A stretch of 18,479 nucleotides of DNA from Pseudomonadota bacterium. Lineage in GTDB: Bacteria > Pseudomonadota > Alphaproteobacteria > Sphingomonadales > Sphingomonadaceae. This document shows, piece after piece, positions 1-7,418 of this stretch. The stretch covers positions 1 to 18,479 of the forward strand of contig JAEZCZ010000041.1 of assembly GCA_023433305.1 (NCBI GenBank), read 5' to 3'. The notes under the pieces are model-generated. The model saw nothing but the letters and a program-made list of their open reading frames with translations. It had not been told where the DNA came from and made no database searches. The stretch's first letter is position 1, and every line of letters begins with the position of its first letter. Both the position numbers and the translations under genes were made by a program.

Positions 1-229
1 AAGTTGCGGGTCGATCATGAGGACCTCGAAAGTGGCCGCTCGCGTTAGAGCGTTCTCCGCTCGCGGGGAATATTCGAAAGGTTAGCGTGCCGCCGCGAGG
101 TGCACCGATTCTCGCCTAAACCGCACCCCCCCTGTACCGCGTGGAGAGAGTCGCGTGGTCCGTATTCGGGAAAATTGCGGCCCTACCCTAACGGCCGGAA
201 TGAGGGCGCGCTTGGCCGTCCGACCGGAT

Positions 230-292
230 CTGGGCCGCTTGTTGAACGGCAGGTCTTGGCGAGGAAAGGGCCAAAGCCGCGTGTCGGCTTTC
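230..292. repeat. Dispersed intergenic repeat, copy A
   Basis: A 63-bp stretch aligns without gaps to 5105-5167 with about ten mismatches by eye. The best conserved part is the run CAAAGCCGCGTGTCGG. Similarity also exists further left (about 189-224 against 5042-5076), separated by a short length difference, so the full unit may be about 105-125 bp. Both copies lie outside genes. The IS inserted immediately to the right of this copy. Confidence 0.6.
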
Positions 293-296
293 CGGC

Positions 297-304
297 GGCT
301 CCGC
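297..304. repeat. Left target-site duplication of the IS256-family element (imperfect)
   Basis: GGCTCCGC directly abuts the left terminal repeat. The right end is followed by GCCTCCGC at 1627-1634, so 7 of 8 bases match. IS256-family elements usually duplicate 8-9 bp, so the pair fits a target duplication in which one copy has since mutated. Confidence 0.6.
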
Positions 305-336
305 GGGACTGTCAGGATTTCCGTGTGTGGGCGGGC
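305..336 (+). repeat. IS terminal inverted repeat, left
   Basis: This 32-bp sequence is identical to the reverse complement of 1595-1626. Identity stops at 337, where the left end reads ATAATG and the right end reads GGTTGA, which sets the length of the repeat. Confidence 0.9.
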
Positions 337-361
337 ATAATGGGTGAGAAGGAGTCCCAGT

Positions 362-1585
362 ATGTCCCGAGGCAAGGAGCCGGCGATCCCGGCTGAGTTA
401 CTCGATCTGCTTCTGGCCGGAGGCGATGCCGCTGCGGCGCTCGATCAGGGCGGATTGCTCGATGCGTTGAAGAAGGCCCTGGCCGAACGGGCGCTCAATG
501 CCGAGATGGATCATCATCTCGGCGGCGATGAGCAGGCCGGCAACAGCCGCAACGGCTATGGCCGCAAGAGCGTGGTGACGGACACCGGCAAGATCGAGAT
601 CGACGTTCCGCGCGACCGCCAGGGCAGCTTCGATCCCCAGCTGATCGCCAAGTACCAGCGCCGGTTCCCCGGCTTCGACGACAAGATTATCTCGATGTAC
701 GCGCGCGGCATGGGCACGCGGGAGATCACCGGGCATCTGCGCGAGTTGTACGGCATCGATGTCTCGCCCGACCTCATCTAAACCGTCACCGATGCCGTGC
801 TCGAGGAGGTCGCCGCCTGGCAGGCGCGGCCGCTCGATCCGGCCTATCCGCTGGTGTTCTTCGATGCGATCCGGGTGAAGATCCGCGACGAGGGGCTGGT
901 CCGCTCCAAGGCGATCCACATCGCCCTCGGGCTGCGCGCCGACGGCGGCAAGGAAGTGCTGGGACTGTGGGTCGAGCAGAACGAGGGCGCCAAGTTCTGG
1001 CTGCGGGTCATGAACGAGCTCAGGAACCGCGGCACCGAGGATATCATGCTGGCCGTCGTCGATGGCCTCAAGGGCTTCCCCGACGCGATCACTGCCGTGT
1101 TCCCCGAAGCCGTGGTCCAGACCTGCATCGTACACCTTCTCAGGAACTCGATGGACTTCGTGTCCTGGAAGGACCGCAAGCCGCTCGTCACGGCCCTGAA
1201 GAGCATCTACCGCGCCGTCGACGCCAAGGCTGCCGAAGAGGCGCTGACCGCCTTCGAAGTCAGCGAATGGGGACAGCGCTATCCCGCGATCGGCCAGAAC
1301 TGGCGGCGGGCGTGGAGCGAGGTCATCCCGTTCTTCGCCTTCCCCGATGCCGTGCGCCGGATCATCTACACGACCAACGCCATCGAGGCGCTCAACTCGA
1401 AGCTCAGGCGGGCGGTCAGGGCCAGGGGACACTTCCCCAGCGACGAGGCCGCCACCAAGCTGCTCTATCTGATCTTGAACCGCTCGGAGAAAGAGTGGAA
1501 AATGCCGCCACGTGAGTGGTCCATGGCAAAAGCCCAGTTCGCCGTCATCTTCGGCGAACGCTTCATCAAGGCCATGGTGGCGTAA
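362..1585 (+). pseudogene. IS256-family transposase, interrupted by an in-frame TAA
   Basis: This is a DDE transposase (Transposase_mut family) for cut- or copy-out transposition of the surrounding IS. The ATG at 362 has a good ribosome site (AAGGAG at 349-354, 7-base gap) and is preferred over the upstream GTG at 344. The frame runs for 408 codons including the final stop, the usual IS256 length, but codon 140 (779-781) is TAA, just after a segment ending SPDLI. Sequence on both sides stays in one frame and keeps the family motifs: first Asp in VFFDAIRVK, second Asp in AVVDGLKGF, and the Glu region TTNAIEALNSKLRR. A single C-to-A change in a serine codon would explain the stop. No good restart site is visible after it: the GTG at 797 lacks a ribosome site. 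The gene is likely inactive unless the stop is read through. Confidence 0.88.
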
Positions 1586-1594
1586 TGTTCAACC

Positions 1595-1626
1595 GCCCGC
1601 CCACACACGGAAATCCTGACAGTCCC
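1595..1626 (-). repeat. IS terminal inverted repeat, right
   Basis: This is the perfect 32-bp inverted partner of 305-336. It starts nine bases after the transposase stop codon, a compact layout typical of the family. Confidence 0.9.
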
Positions 1627-1634
1627 GCCTCCGC
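1627..1634. repeat. Right target-site duplication of the IS (imperfect)
   Basis: GCCTCCGC matches the left copy GGCTCCGC (297-304) at 7 of 8 positions, in direct orientation, immediately outside the terminal repeat. Confidence 0.6.
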
Positions 1635-2023
1635 TGGGCACATCGTGGCCGCAACGGGGTGGGGAAGAGGTCATTTGGAGGCTGGCTTTGGTTACCGCAT
1701 TCTAGAGTGAGCAGATCAAAGGCACTCCACGCAAGGCCTGCGTCGCGATTACACTCACAGTTTCTTGCGGAGGTCCTGAACTCATCCGGAATGACCTGTA
1801 ACCACATAAGATTATGCACTCGAACTCCCGTCCCAATTCGTCCGGCAGGACGTCAGCGGGCTCGACAGCAAGGTAGACCTCAAAGCAGACCTAGAAAGCG
1901 ATCGGGCAAAGGGCCGCCATCAGACCGACCAGTTTGTTTGAGCGCGTGGTTGATCAGCTCGAATTTAAGGAGTTTAAGATCACTGGTGCATCAAAGAGCT
2001 CCCTTCGTTGGCCCGTTCACGAC
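1635..2023. other. Intergenic region between the IS and the glycosyltransferase gene
   Basis: I see no full-length gene. One plus-strand frame (1810-1941) reads like the C-terminal tail of a protein, but it has no start codon and begins just after a TAA. It is listed separately as a possible remnant. An AAGGAG at 1967-1972 is the only strong ribosome-site-like motif. Confidence 0.4.
1810..1941 (+). pseudogene. Possible C-terminal remnant of an unidentified gene
   Basis: After a TAA at 1807-1809, the plus strand reads 43 codons to a TGA at 1939-1941. The product is acidic and hydrophilic, containing DVSGLDSKVDLKADLESDR, which looks like an amphipathic protein tail rather than random GC-rich translation. 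There is no start codon, so if real it is a fragment. It may have been cut off by the rearrangement that brought in the IS and the AT-richer genes. I do not recognise the family, and chance is a real alternative. Confidence 0.2.
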
Positions 2024-3025
2024 ATGACTGTTCCAGCAGCTAGCACCGTCGGGGCAGTTGTCATCGGACGGAACGAAGGCGCGCGCTTGATCGGCAGCCT
2101 CAACTCGCTCCTCGGCTCATGTAAAGGGGTTGTTTATGTTGACTCCGGCTCAACCGATGGAAGCGTCGCAGCCGCCATGGAACTTGGTGCTTCAGTGGTT
2201 CATTTGGACCTAAGCACCCCTTTTACGGCGGCTCGCGCTCGGAACGCGGGGTTCAAGCGACTTGTCGAACTTCACCCTTCCATTGAGATGGTGCAATTTG
2301 TGGACGGAGACTGTGAAGTGGTGCCTGGTTGGTTGGAAGCTGCCACCAGCTTCCTCTATGACAGGAAGGACGTGGCCGTTGTCTGTGGACGACGGATGGA
2401 AAGGCACCCAACCAGCTCAATCTACAACGCCATGTGCGATCACGAATGGAACACGCCGGTTGGCCCGGCAGATGCATGTGGAGGCGATTTCTTGATCCGG
2501 ACAGAAGCGTTCCGCAAGGTTCAAGGCTTCTCGGATGGGCAAATAGCTCACGAAGAGCCAGAATTGTGCGGGCGCCTCAGGAAGGCAGGTTACAATATAT
2601 GGCGCATCAAGGAGCCGATGACCTTACATGACGCCGCGATACATCGGTTTGGGCAGTTCTATACCCGCAATCGGAGGGCAGGTTTCGGCATATCACAAGC
2701 TCTCTTGCAATCGAATTTAGATAACGATCCCGGCGCTGTTGCGATTATTCGGCGGGCGCTGATCTGGGCAGTTCTAATACCATTCGCGACAGCAGTCGCG
2801 GTGTTACTCGTCGGATCCCTAGGCCTAGTTCTCCTGACCGCATATCCTATTCAGGTGTGGCGCCAAGCGCTCATGGACAAGCACGGTGCTGGAGGCACTA
2901 TTGCCCATCGCTTGCAAGTCGCCGGTCTATATATGCTCGGCAAATTCGCAGAAGCTCATGGAGCGATAGAGTTTTTGGCTAAGGACGTGACGAAGACGCG
3001 AATAACCGCGATTTATTACAAGTGA
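2024..3025 (+). CDS. Family 2 glycosyltransferase with C-terminal membrane segment
   Basis: This predicted inverting GT-A glycosyltransferase moves a sugar from a nucleotide donor, probably onto a membrane-bound polysaccharide intermediate; donor and acceptor cannot be read from sequence. From the ATG at 2024 the protein has 333 residues. Visible motifs are the N-terminal nucleotide-binding strand (VVIGRNEG, residues 12-19), DSGSTD (40-45), the metal-binding DGD (94-96) and the catalytic-side HEEPELCGRLR. A hydrophobic stretch after about residue 245 (WAVLIPFATAVAVLLVGSLG) probably anchors it in the inner membrane. The frame stays open upstream to a TTG at 1934, but homology-like sequence begins only near 2024. 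No strong ribosome site precedes that ATG; AAGGAG at 1967-1972 is the nearest and could serve an upstream non-ATG start. The gene is AT-richer than the metal-resistance block, suggesting transfer. It converges on the next gene with an 8-bp gap. Confidence 0.85.
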   Translation: MTVPAASTVGAVVIGRNEGARLIGSLNSLLGSCKGVVYVDSGSTDGSVAAAMELGASVVHLDLSTPFTAARARNAGFKRLVELHPSIEMVQFVDGDCEVVPGWLEAATSFLYDRKDVAVVCGRRMERHPTSSIYNAMCDHEWNTPVGPADACGGDFLIRTEAFRKVQGFSDGQIAHEEPELCGRLRKAGYNIWRIKEPMTLHDAAIHRFGQFYTRNRRAGFGISQALLQSNLDNDPGAVAIIRRALIWAVLIPFATAVAVLLVGSLGLVLLTAYPIQVWRQALMDKHGAGGTIAHRLQVAGLYMLGKFAEAHGAIEFLAKDVTKTRITAIYYK

Positions 3026-3033
3026 ACACTATC

Positions 3034-4701
3034 CTAGATTCTGAAAAGCAGCTCGTTTCGAGCCCCGTCTATTAAGGTGAAATCACCCACTGACGATAAG
3101 GTATGCAGAGCATAAGGGTATTCGCTCTCGGAGCTTGGTTCCACGCGGGCGACTGCCTCTTCCCTAAATGCAGATTCAGTCAAAACGAGTACCTCATTCA
3201 AAGTCACGGCGCTGCCATAGTGATTGGCGCAATTCTGCGCAGGACGAAACAGTCGCCCCTCAAAAATGAAGGGTGTTCCTGCCGGCCTAGAACTCCGAAC
3301 GTCCGACTTTACGGGATTAAGAGGGTGCGCGCGCCACGAACCGAAGATTTCCTCCGCGAAATATATATGAAGATCCGTGTTTTTGGACGAACCCTCATCG
3401 AGCGCAAACATCCAAAACTTTCCGCCGAATTCTATTATTGTCGAATCTAGAAGCTCGCACCTCGCGAAAATGGTGGTTTTCTTGTCGGGAACACCCGCCT
3501 TATTGAGTCTAAAGGCCGAAATATTCCCGGCCGCGGAGTGCTCCGGCACGAGGTGCAGAGAACCGCCCACTTTGATTACCGAGGGATAAGACAGGTGCGT
3601 AGGGGCGTCTAATACTGCTTCAACTTGACCGAATTTGCCTCCGCGGTAGTTTCTTGCAGCGATCTCACCCCGATCTTTGGGCCAACGAAAAAGCTCAAAT
3701 AGAACTCGGACCCCTCTTCCGCCTTCTAGCTCGTAACCAAAGGGATCAGCCTGAAACGTGCCGCGCGCAAGCGGCATCCAATGCGCATTGCGCAACGCGT
3801 CGCGTTGCCTCTCTTTTCCATAAAGCCCCGCAACCACCTCTATCCGTTCCGGTATGATGCCACAGTTCCAGTTTTGCCGATGCAGCTTGTACTGGAATTG
3901 CATTTTGATGAAGTTTCTAATTGTCAGCGAAATGAATCTTATCATGTCTAAGTTGGTTGGCTGCTTGTAAATGGATCCGTTTAGATCCGATCTCTTGCGA
4001 ACGGAGGCGTCCTGACCATTGCCAAGAATGTCCGCGCAAGCTCTACGAACCCAAGAAGAGGCACCAAAATACAGCGTATCCCGTGTCTTTGCATAAGAGT
4101 GCGGCGTGACTTGGAAGTGGCCCTGATGAAGAATCCTGCCGGCATCCAGTTCATCACCGAGGACTTGGAGCACCACCCCGGCCGTCGAGCGAGAAAACAT
4201 TATCTCCCAAAATCCGGGGGGTTGCCCCCGGAATTCGCTTGGATCTCCATGGTGATAGGACCAGACGCCGAGCTTTGCGCAGCTCAAAATCTCGCCGGCG
4301 AGTATGCCGAAGCCAAACCTGAGGATGAAGTCCGGATTCGTGCTCCGGACGAAAGCTATCGCTTCGCTACTTAGGTTTTCCGAGTATCGTCCCGCTCGTA
4401 CGGGCTCGTCTACAAAGACCGGCACATCGCGGAGTGCAGGAACATGTGTCTTCGCTCGGTTTGCACTCGACACCAAATCTACATAAAGCCGGTTGAACAG
4501 CCTCCAGAGAAAATGGCGCCGCTCGGCCAACCTTTTTGACCACTTCTCCCTCAACGATAGTTTTCGTACCGGAGCACGCTGAACTATCGCCACTAGCTCT
4601 GCCAGGTTACTTTCGATCGCCTCATTAAGGCAGCGCTCCTGCCACTCATTCAATTCAAGCCCGTCGCAAAGCAAAACAAACCGCAAAGGTTGTTTGAGCA
4701 C
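3034..4701 (-). CDS. Two-domain protein: formyltransferase-like N-half and GINT1-N-like C-half
   Basis: The protein has about 555 residues. The N-terminal half resembles the formyltransferase (Formyl_trans_N) fold: a strand-rich start, then FRFGFGIL-type sequence, GVWSYHHGDPSEFRGQPPG in place of the usual NxHPSLLPxYRG, and ELDAGRILHQG matching the family's catalytic Asp loop. The His is kept but the usual Asn is replaced by Ser. The C-terminal half, from about residue 280 (WNCGII), has repeated ADPF, LSYPSV and VPEHSAAG segments like the beta-propeller N-domain of plant glucosamine inositolphosphorylceramide transferase 1. Bacterial proteins of this kind sit in polysaccharide clusters, so it may N-formylate an amino sugar or otherwise modify a glycan; this is inference. 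A GTG at 4701 is chosen because GAGGA lies six bases upstream; the TTG at 4707 abuts that site. Composition is AT-rich like the glycosyltransferase. Confidence 0.7.
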   Translation of the reverse strand: MLKQPLRFVLLCDGLELNEWQERCLNEAIESNLAELVAIVQRAPVRKLSLREKWSKRLAERRHFLWRLFNRLYVDLVSSANRAKTHVPALRDVPVFVDEPVRAGRYSENLSSEAIAFVRSTNPDFILRFGFGILAGEILSCAKLGVWSYHHGDPSEFRGQPPGFWEIMFSRSTAGVVLQVLGDELDAGRILHQGHFQVTPHSYAKTRDTLYFGASSWVRRACADILGNGQDASVRKRSDLNGSIYKQPTNLDMIRFISLTIRNFIKMQFQYKLHRQNWNCGIIPERIEVVAGLYGKERQRDALRNAHWMPLARGTFQADPFGYELEGGRGVRVLFELFRWPKDRGEIAARNYRGGKFGQVEAVLDAPTHLSYPSVIKVGGSLHLVPEHSAAGNISAFRLNKAGVPDKKTTIFARCELLDSTIIEFGGKFWMFALDEGSSKNTDLHIYFAEEIFGSWRAHPLNPVKSDVRSSRPAGTPFIFEGRLFRPAQNCANHYGSAVTLNEVLVLTESAFREEAVARVEPSSESEYPYALHTLSSVGDFTLIDGARNELLFRI

Positions 4702-4727
4702 TCTCAATCCTCGAACTACCGCCGTAG

Positions 4728-4745
4728 GCAGTTCTTTTGAACTGC
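4728..4745. promoter_or_regulatory. Perfect inverted repeat upstream of the formyltransferase-like gene
   Basis: GCAGTTC-TTTT-GAACTGC is a 7-bp perfect arm with a TTTT centre, lying 27-44 bases upstream of the chosen GTG start on the minus strand. The position suits an operator or a leader hairpin. No known regulator is recognised, and a chance palindrome is possible. Confidence 0.3.
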
Positions 4746-4898
4746 TGCATCTGGACTGACAAGGACCGGTTTGCGGGCCAGGACGTTGCTACACGTGGGC
4801 CTTGCCGGACACCGACCCTAGAGCATCTGATCACGCGCCGTTCATTCGCAGAGCGCGCGCACGAATCGGCGCTCGTGCCGCTGTATGTGGCTTTAGCC

Positions 4899-4920
4899 AA
4901 GCAGCCGCCAACGGCTGCTT
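4899..4920. terminator. Perfect 9-bp stem, 4-base loop hairpin
   Basis: AAGCAGCCG-CCAA-CGGCTGCTT forms a perfect hairpin. It is flanked by short A/T positions but has no long T run on either strand. It could terminate transcription of the hydrolase gene that ends near 5265 on the minus strand, though it lies about 345 bases downstream, or it may be part of an intergenic repeat. Confidence 0.3.
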
Positions 4921-5104
4921 TCACTATGGCACACCGATGTTGGTACGAGGCGTCCACCGCATCCACCCCTGAGCCGCCTTGAGAGTTGCCGAGCGCACGG
5001 CAAAGCAGACCTTCCGATTTGCGGAGCTCCGGTTGAACCATTAAATGACCGAAATCAAGGCGCTTAGCCGTCCGGCGGTTTTTGCAAGACCGGTCCTGCG
5101 GCTC

Positions 5105-5167
5105 CTGGGCCGTCTGCCGAATGGCAGGTGCTGGCGGGGAAAGGGGCAAAGCCGCGTGTCGGTTTTC
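5105..5167. repeat. Dispersed intergenic repeat, copy B
   Basis: This is the second copy of the 63-bp element at 230-292, in the same orientation, with about 84% identity by eye. The reverse strands of both copies read a similar peptide (DTRLWPFPRQDLPF and DTRLCPFPRQHLPF), but neither has a convincing start or ribosome site. I therefore treat it as a repeat and not a gene. Confidence 0.6.
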
Positions 5168-5264
5168 AGGTCGACCTGCGCCCTGACCTGAGCCAGCTCG
5201 GGGATGGCGACCAAGCGCTCAGAATTTTCCCATCCGGCGCTAGACAATCCCCGCACACTTTCGC

Positions 5265-6398
5265 TCAGTTTGTGCTGGCGTCCAGGCTGCACTGGGAAGC
5301 ATGGCTTGCGAGTTCATCTGCCAACGAATTGGCGATCGCCTCGTCCATCGGCCCGTAGAAGACATGTTCACCAAGCGAGTGACCGCGTTGTGGATGGACC
5401 CTCACGCTCGCGCGCGCGCCCAGCGTTGCGGCGGCGGGCGCCTCAAATTCAGGCGGGGTTTGTGAATCGATGGCGCCCCAGTGAAAGCTGAATGGCACGT
5501 TCCAGGCCGATAGCATCTCCGCGGCGGGGGTTTCGTCGGTGAACCAGCTTTTCCACCAACTGGCTCTGGCCATTGGGGTGGCAGCGTTCGGATAGGGTGC
5601 TGCGTCGTCCAGCGCCAGCGCCGCTGCTCGAGTCTGCTCGTACAACCTGCCCTGCACGATCCGAACCTGCTCCAGCTCCTGCGCCGTCCAGCGGCCGGCG
5701 GGATTGAGCGGGGGGGCCAGATTTTCGGCTACCGAAGACGGCGTCCGTCGCCAGTTCGCCTCAACTTCCGCGTTGGTCGTCACGCCATCGCCGTCGGCAT
5801 CCATAAGAGCCAGTGAATAGGCATCCCGCTCGGTTGACTGCCAGCGGATCGTTTCGACGGGCGAGCGAAGCGGCACGCCCACCCCCATGACCATCAGCGG
5901 CGGAGGCCCACCGGACGCCGCGAGCCGGGCGATGTGCAGCACGCCTTCGGAATGTCCGAACAGGATTACGCAGCGCGCTCCCAAACCATCTTGGCGTTCG
6001 GCCCAGGCCCGAACGGCTGCCAGATCGTCGCGCTGGGATTCGACCGTGGAGGTCGCCGCAATTGGTGCATCGAGCGCTTCGGCCGGCGTCGGAGGCAAGT
6101 GACGAACGCCCCGGCGATCGTACCGGACGACGCCGAGCCCACGCGCGACGAACCGCTCTGCGAGATCGCGGAAGAGACGATCACGCGGCGTGCCCGTGCG
6201 ACCGAGGGAAACGTCGCGGTCGAACAAGCCAGTACCGGCGACCATAATTACCGCCGTTTCGTTCCACCCTTGATCGGGATGCGTTCCCACGCCGTGGATA
6301 CTTGTGCCGTCAGCAGATTGAACGACCAACTCAGCCTCGCGTGCCTCCGCTGCGCAAGTAAACGCCAGCGCGGTCATCAATAGGAATACTGCTTTCAA
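5265..6398 (-). CDS. Exported alpha/beta hydrolase with an EF-hand-like loop
   Basis: This predicted serine hydrolase (esterase or peptidase-like; substrate unknown) acts in the periplasm or outside the cell. A TTG at 6398 is chosen because GGGGAGG precedes it by five bases; the TTG at 6413 lies upstream of that site. The start gives a clear signal peptide (MKAVFLLMTALAFTCAAEA, cut near residue 19) and a 377-residue protein. Seen in the protein: an oxyanion-region AGTGLFDRD (about 54-61), RYDRRGVRH (92-100), the nucleophile elbow GHSEG (Ser150), and a C-terminal RGHSLG whose His340 fits the catalytic histidine. Between the core and lid, residues 200-211 read DADGDGVTTNAE, an EF-hand-type calcium loop with Asp at 1, 3 and 5 and Glu at 12. 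No partner gene is nearby on the same strand. Confidence 0.85.
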   Translation of the reverse strand: MKAVFLLMTALAFTCAAEAREAELVVQSADGTSIHGVGTHPDQGWNETAVIMVAGTGLFDRDVSLGRTGTPRDRLFRDLAERFVARGLGVVRYDRRGVRHLPPTPAEALDAPIAATSTVESQRDDLAAVRAWAERQDGLGARCVILFGHSEGVLHIARLAASGGPPPLMVMGVGVPLRSPVETIRWQSTERDAYSLALMDADGDGVTTNAEVEANWRRTPSSVAENLAPPLNPAGRWTAQELEQVRIVQGRLYEQTRAAALALDDAAPYPNAATPMARASWWKSWFTDETPAAEMLSAWNVPFSFHWGAIDSQTPPEFEAPAAATLGARASVRVHPQRGHSLGEHVFYGPMDEAIANSLADELASHASQCSLDASTN

Positions 6399-6663
6399 CG
6401 TCACCTCCCCCAACAGTGGCTTCGCGGAGGAGAACTTCGAAAATAGGTACCGTCAATCCTAACCGAGCGGATGAGTGATGAAACGCCCGTTCAGACGGGG
6501 AGTGACCCGACCGGCAGCCAAACTCCAACGCGGCTTAGCTGCTTCGGGCGTATGCTGAAGGTCAGGTATCCCTCAAGCCGAGCAGACGTGTCGCCGAGCC
6601 TAGGCACGCGCCAACCCTTCTGTTAGCCTTTGGTCGGGTCGCATCGCCGTTGGGGTTCCAGCG

Positions 6664-7257
6664 ATGCAGAAGATACCTCTTGCTATGATGATGGGCGGTT
6701 CCGCCCTTTGCTTGGTCGCTTGTAGCGGCGGCGGGCCCACTGAAAGCAAAGCCGATGCCGAGCCGGTTCAACTCGCCGAAACGATCGACGCCTCCGATGC
6801 ACCGGATGGCTCAATTACAACTGATTCCAGTCCCGCAGCAGTGAGCACTGGTGAAGCGGAGATGGCAGGTTCACCACCGGCGCCCGCCAGCTCTCCCGAC
6901 GATCTTACGGCCTACGTAGGCAAGTTCCCATTCGAGGCGGTAGCAGGTGTAGCCTGGCACGATCACCCAATGGTAACTGCCGGCATTCGTAAGACGGTGA
7001 CTGACGCCGCCGTGGTGCGTGCGATGCAATCGCCCGGCGGCCCATCAGCGCCCATTGGCACATATGAGGGCAAGGTGGGTTCTTGGGGCTGCCAGCAGCA
7101 CAACTGCGGCAACCATCAATGGGCCGTGCTGGTAGATCCCGCGTCCGGTGCGACCGATGTGTGCTACCACAATGCCGAGCAGGCCGAGGGCGCTTCGCGC
7201 TGGTTTCTTGCCGATGGCAGCGTCGAGACGAGGTCGGGCAATTGCACAGTGGTTTGA
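6664..7257 (+). CDS. Lipoprotein with an Ivy-like (lysozyme inhibitor) C-terminal half
   Basis: The 197-residue product starts with a lipoprotein signal ending LVAC (Cys20 lipidated). A Ser/Pro/Ala-rich linker runs to about residue 78. The C-terminal half contains GTYEGKVGSWGCQQHNC, then NHQWAVLVDPASG. This layout resembles Ivy family inhibitors of C-type lysozyme, where a conserved CKPHDC loop blocks the enzyme's active site; here the loop reads CQQHNC (143-148) with the central His kept. Two further cysteines (167, 194) could form a second disulfide. If correct, the protein sits in an envelope membrane and guards peptidoglycan. The match is from memory of the family and is unproven, but the lipoprotein call is firm. 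No strong ribosome site precedes the ATG. The gene is divergent from the hydrolase and convergent with the CDF gene. Confidence 0.6.
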   Translation: MQKIPLAMMMGGSALCLVACSGGGPTESKADAEPVQLAETIDASDAPDGSITTDSSPAAVSTGEAEMAGSPPAPASSPDDLTAYVGKFPFEAVAGVAWHDHPMVTAGIRKTVTDAAVVRAMQSPGGPSAPIGTYEGKVGSWGCQQHNCGNHQWAVLVDPASGATDVCYHNAEQAEGASRWFLADGSVETRSGNCTVV

Positions 7258-7318
7258 TCTTCGCAGATTGATGCCACTGAGAGCCTCGCGACAAACTTTG
7301 GCAATGAAACCCGCGTCA

Positions 7319-7365
7319 CCTCAGGATTCCTGAGGCTTCGTTGGCGCCTCCTGGGCCGTCAGGAG
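7319..7365. terminator. Two adjacent hairpins between convergent genes
   Basis: CCTCAGG-ATT-CCTGAGG (7319-7335) and CTCCTG-GGCCGT-CAGGAG (7348-7365) lie between the 3' ends of the lipoprotein and CDF genes. The position suits a two-way terminator. Neither has a strong T run, so the call rests on stem quality and location. Confidence 0.4.
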
Positions 7366-7418
7366 ACAGTCCGGTTCGCGGCGCACAGCGGCAATTGCGG
7401 ACCGTGGAACGGATGCCA

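Larger units (their letters stand above)
1..304. other. Intergenic stretch left of the insertion sequence
   Basis: I see no convincing gene here. The open frames on both strands overlap one another and have no recognisable protein features. The only recognisable content is a short repeat (230-292, with weaker similarity starting near 189) that recurs near 5.1 kb, and the left target duplication of the IS. Confidence 0.5.
305..1626 (+). mobile_element. IS256-family insertion sequence, 1322 bp
   Basis: The element is bounded by perfect 32-bp inverted repeats (305-336 and 1595-1626), each beginning GGGACTGTCAGGATTTCC at its outer end. A near-perfect 8-bp duplication flanks it. It encodes a single transposase that nearly fills the element. 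Length, single-gene layout and transposase sequence all match the IS256 family. The transposase carries an in-frame stop, so this copy is probably not autonomous, although its ends are intact and could be mobilised by a related transposase. Confidence 0.9.
4708..5264. other. Intergenic region with two hairpins and the second repeat copy
   Basis: No gene with recognisable protein features is visible on either strand. The stretch holds two perfect inverted repeats with four-base loops (4728-4745 and 4899-4920) and the dispersed repeat copy B. It separates two minus-strand genes, so it should contain the promoter of the formyltransferase-like gene. Confidence 0.5.

Noticed and set aside
398..1432. 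Long minus-strand open frame (344 codons) across the IS
   Set aside because: It is antisense to the transposase, has an acidic, repetitive composition typical of GC-rich shadow frames, and no ribosome site or family motif.
4655..5149. Minus-strand open frame of 164 codons upstream of the formyltransferase-like gene
   Set aside because: It overlaps the start of that gene, crosses both perfect hairpins and the repeat, and shows no protein-like pattern.
5041..5292. Minus-strand peptide similar to one at 82-375, considered as a conserved small gene family
   Set aside because: The similarity is limited to the DNA repeat. The starts, ends and flanking residues differ, and no ribosome site is present.
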